This document shows positions 62,486 to 64,000 of a DNA stretch of 64,000 bases, one piece after another. The translations under genes and the position numbers were made by a program. Location: NCBI RefSeq assembly GCF_018310535.1, contig NZ_CP074102.1, positions 8,866,001-8,930,000 of the forward strand. Direction: 5' to 3'. Each line of letters starts with the position of its first letter. Within the stretch, counting starts at the first letter, position 1. Below the pieces are notes generated by a model, which was given only the letters and a program-made list of their open reading frames with translations, had not been told where the DNA came from and made no database searches. Source of the stretch: Streptomyces mirabilis (lineage in GTDB: Bacteria > Actinomycetota > Actinomycetes > Streptomycetales > Streptomycetaceae).

Positions 62486-64000
62486 TTAACCTCGGCCGTT
62501 CACCTGACCCGCTGATCTTGGTTCGTTCCCGGGACAGCAGGACGGCCGTTCTTCACGCTTCGAGGTGTCGAGCAACGTCGCGTGAAGGAACGGCCGCTGG
62601 TGAAGAGTCTCGCCCCTGAACAGTCCGCCGACGCCGCGTTGGGCGTCCTGTCCCACTTTCGTGTCCAGTTCTACGACTGTCTCTACACCCGGGCGGATGC
62701 GCTCTTCGAGCTCGCCGACGCGGTGCTGTGCTCGGACGGCCCGGTCACCTCGCTGGTCGAGTTGACGCTCACGGCCGAGCACCGGCGCGGGCACGGAGCG
62801 ATGTACGACGCGGTCAATCACGGCTGGCTGGAGCCGCGCCGCCTGCGCAGGCTGCTGGCCTCCACGCCGCTGCCGCGTGCCGCCGACGGGCGGATCGTGC
62901 TCGCGGTGGACGTGAGCAACTGGCTGCGTCCCGACGCCCCCACCAGCCCGGAGTTGCTGTTCTGCCACGTCTACGGGCGGGGCCGCAGCGCGGATCAGTT
63001 CATCCCCGGCTGGCCCTACTCCTTCGTTGCCGCGCTGGAGACGGGACGCACGTCCTGGACGGCTGTGCTGGACGCGATCCGGCTGGGGCCGTGCGACGAT
63101 GCCACCGCGGTGACCGCCAGCCAGCTGCGCGAGGTGGTCACCCGGCTGGTGCACGCCGGGCAGTGGCGGCCGGGCGACGCGGACATCCTCGTCGTCATGG
63201 ACACCGGCTACGACGTCACCCGTCTTGCCTATGTCCTGGCCGACCTGCCCGTCGAGCTGGTCGGCCGGCTCCGCTCGGACCGCGTCATGCTCCGGGACGC
63301 CGGCCCACGCCGCTCCACCCCGCGCGGCGGACAGCCCCGCAAGCACGGCGGCGTCCTCACCTTCTCCAAGCCGGAGTCCTGGCACACCCCTGACCAGGCC
63401 ACCACGTGCGACACCACCCGCTACGGCACAGCCGAAGCCCTCGCCTGGGACCGGATGCACCCCCGGTTACAGGCCCGTGGCCCCTGGCTCGATCACTGCG
63501 GTGAACTCCCTCTGCTCCACGGCACGTTGATCCGGCTGAAGGTTGAGCACCTGCCCGGTGACCGTGACCCGAAGCCGGTATGGCTGTGGTCCTCACGCAC
63601 CGGCATGACCGGCGAAGACGTCAACCTGCGCTGGCAGGCGTTCCTTCGCAGATTCGATCTTGAACATACCTTCCGACTGTTCAAGCAGACCCTGGGCTGG
63701 ACCGTCCCCAAGGTCCGCGATCCGCACACGGCCGACCTGTGGACGTGGCTGATCATCGCCGCCCACACCCAGCTCCGCCTTGCCCGGCCCCTCGCCGAGG
63801 ACCTTCGTCGGCCCTGGGAGCGGCCGGCGCAACCTCGTCGCCTCACCCCTGCCCGGGTTCGGCGGGGGTTCCGCCACCTCCGCGTGAAGACCGCCCGTCC
63901 CGCCGACGTGCCCAGACCCTCCAAGCCCGGACCCGGACGCCCACCCGGTTCAAAGAACCGCAGGTCAGCCCCACGTCACGAGCCTGGAAAGACCGTGAAA
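62486..64000 (+). mobile_element. IS element copy B, left part
   Basis: Left end presumed at ttaacctcg (62486), the inverted counterpart of the cgaggttaa ending copy A at 1091. Identical to copy A over 62961-64000 and cut by the window end. It has interrupted a phosphotransferase gene. Confidence 0.75.
62600..64000 (+). CDS. transposase, DDE superfamily (3' end outside window)
   Basis: The N-terminal 467 residues of the transposase whose C-terminus is seen at 1-1091; combining the two gives 483 residues. GTG 62600 is chosen because AAGGAA lies 9-10 nt upstream and the family starts KSLAPEQSADAALGVLS; an in-frame GTG at 62582 is possible. The N-terminal helical region (FYDCLYTRADALFELADAVL) is followed by IVLAVDVSNWLRPDAPTS with the probable first catalytic Asp and VVMDTGYDVTRLAY with the second. 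The frame is intact. Confidence 0.88.
   Translation, partial: MKSLAPEQSADAALGVLSHFRVQFYDCLYTRADALFELADAVLCSDGPVTSLVELTLTAEHRRGHGAMYDAVNHGWLEPRRLRRLLASTPLPRAADGRIVLAVDVSNWLRPDAPTSPELLFCHVYGRGRSADQFIPGWPYSFVAALETGRTSWTAVLDAIRLGPCDDATAVTASQLREVVTRLVHAGQWRPGDADILVVMDTGYDVTRLAYVLADLPVELVGRLRSDRVMLRDAGPRRSTPRGGQPRKHGGVLTFSKPESWHTPDQATTCDTTRYGTAEALAWDRMHPRLQARGPWLDHCGELPLLHGTLIRLKVEHLPGDRDPKPVWLWSSRTGMTGEDVNLRWQAFLRRFDLEHTFRLFKQTLGWTVPKVRDPHTADLWTWLIIAAHTQLRLARPLAEDLRRPWERPAQPRRLTPARVRRGFRHLRVKTARPADVPRPSKPGPGRPPGSKNRRSAPRHEPGKTVK

Overview
The window is GC-rich (roughly 70% by eye) actinobacterial DNA, almost certainly Streptomyces. This is inferred from GTG/TTG starts, strong third-position GC, and families such as DUF6431, DUF7848, RepSA/TraSA-type integrative-element genes, a GAF-SpoIIE-HATPase phosphatase, a bacterial expansin and very large Rhs and LamG secreted proteins. 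It is a heavily rearranged accessory region. Intact housekeeping-style genes are scattered among insertion sequences, broken genes and fusions. Bases 1-1040 repeat exactly at 62961-64000, inside a transposase gene. The window is therefore either bounded by two direct copies of one IS, or is a circular molecule of 62,960 bp read past its own start.

Layout. 1-5428: IS copy, a complete group II intron (1141-3148), a complete IS5-type element with 22-bp inverted ends (3149-4832), and an IS701 remnant. 5425-8402: a secreted expansin and, divergent from it, a secreted ricin-lectin protein fused to most of an F420-NADP-reductase-like domain. 8498-14407: a SpoIIE-family phosphatase amid decayed genes (regulator, DNA ligase, others). 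14612-19833: LysR with two SDR oxidoreductases, an alpha/beta hydrolase with Asn at the nucleophile position, and a sigma factor coupled to an SRPBCC-like gene. 19909-23480: IS and gene remnants, a SUFU protein, an ABM monooxygenase, a DUF6431 gene.

23624-47560 is the most interesting part. A giant LamG/ricin secreted protein is divergent from a giant Rhs polymorphic toxin, which carries two embedded lectin modules, a HINT domain, a probable YwqJ-like deaminase tip and a SUKH-3 immunity gene. After the Rhs cassette lies a small integrative element (int, xis, rep, a frameshifted tra gene, DUF7848, and an IS481 with a 15-bp target duplication). Then comes an orphan toxin cassette that begins in the conserved last residues of a HINT domain and is followed by a SUFU-type immunity gene, and then a second, truncated sister integrase. 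The same GACGGCA double repeat occurs at 37723, 45090 and 46434, in one orientation. It thus brackets both the integrative element and the orphan toxin cassette. This suggests integrase-linked acquisition or exchange of toxin/immunity cassettes.

48039-62485: DinB-like protein, a frameshifted membrane protein, IS5 and IS701/IS630 elements nested at CTAG sites (one IS630 transposase carries a canonical -1 slippery heptamer), a LysR/PrpF/DctA carboxylate locus, a SAM methyltransferase, and a SnoaL/PadR/quinone-oxidoreductase cluster with a perfect 15-bp-arm operator. All functional calls are from reading the sequence and family knowledge; no database search was run.
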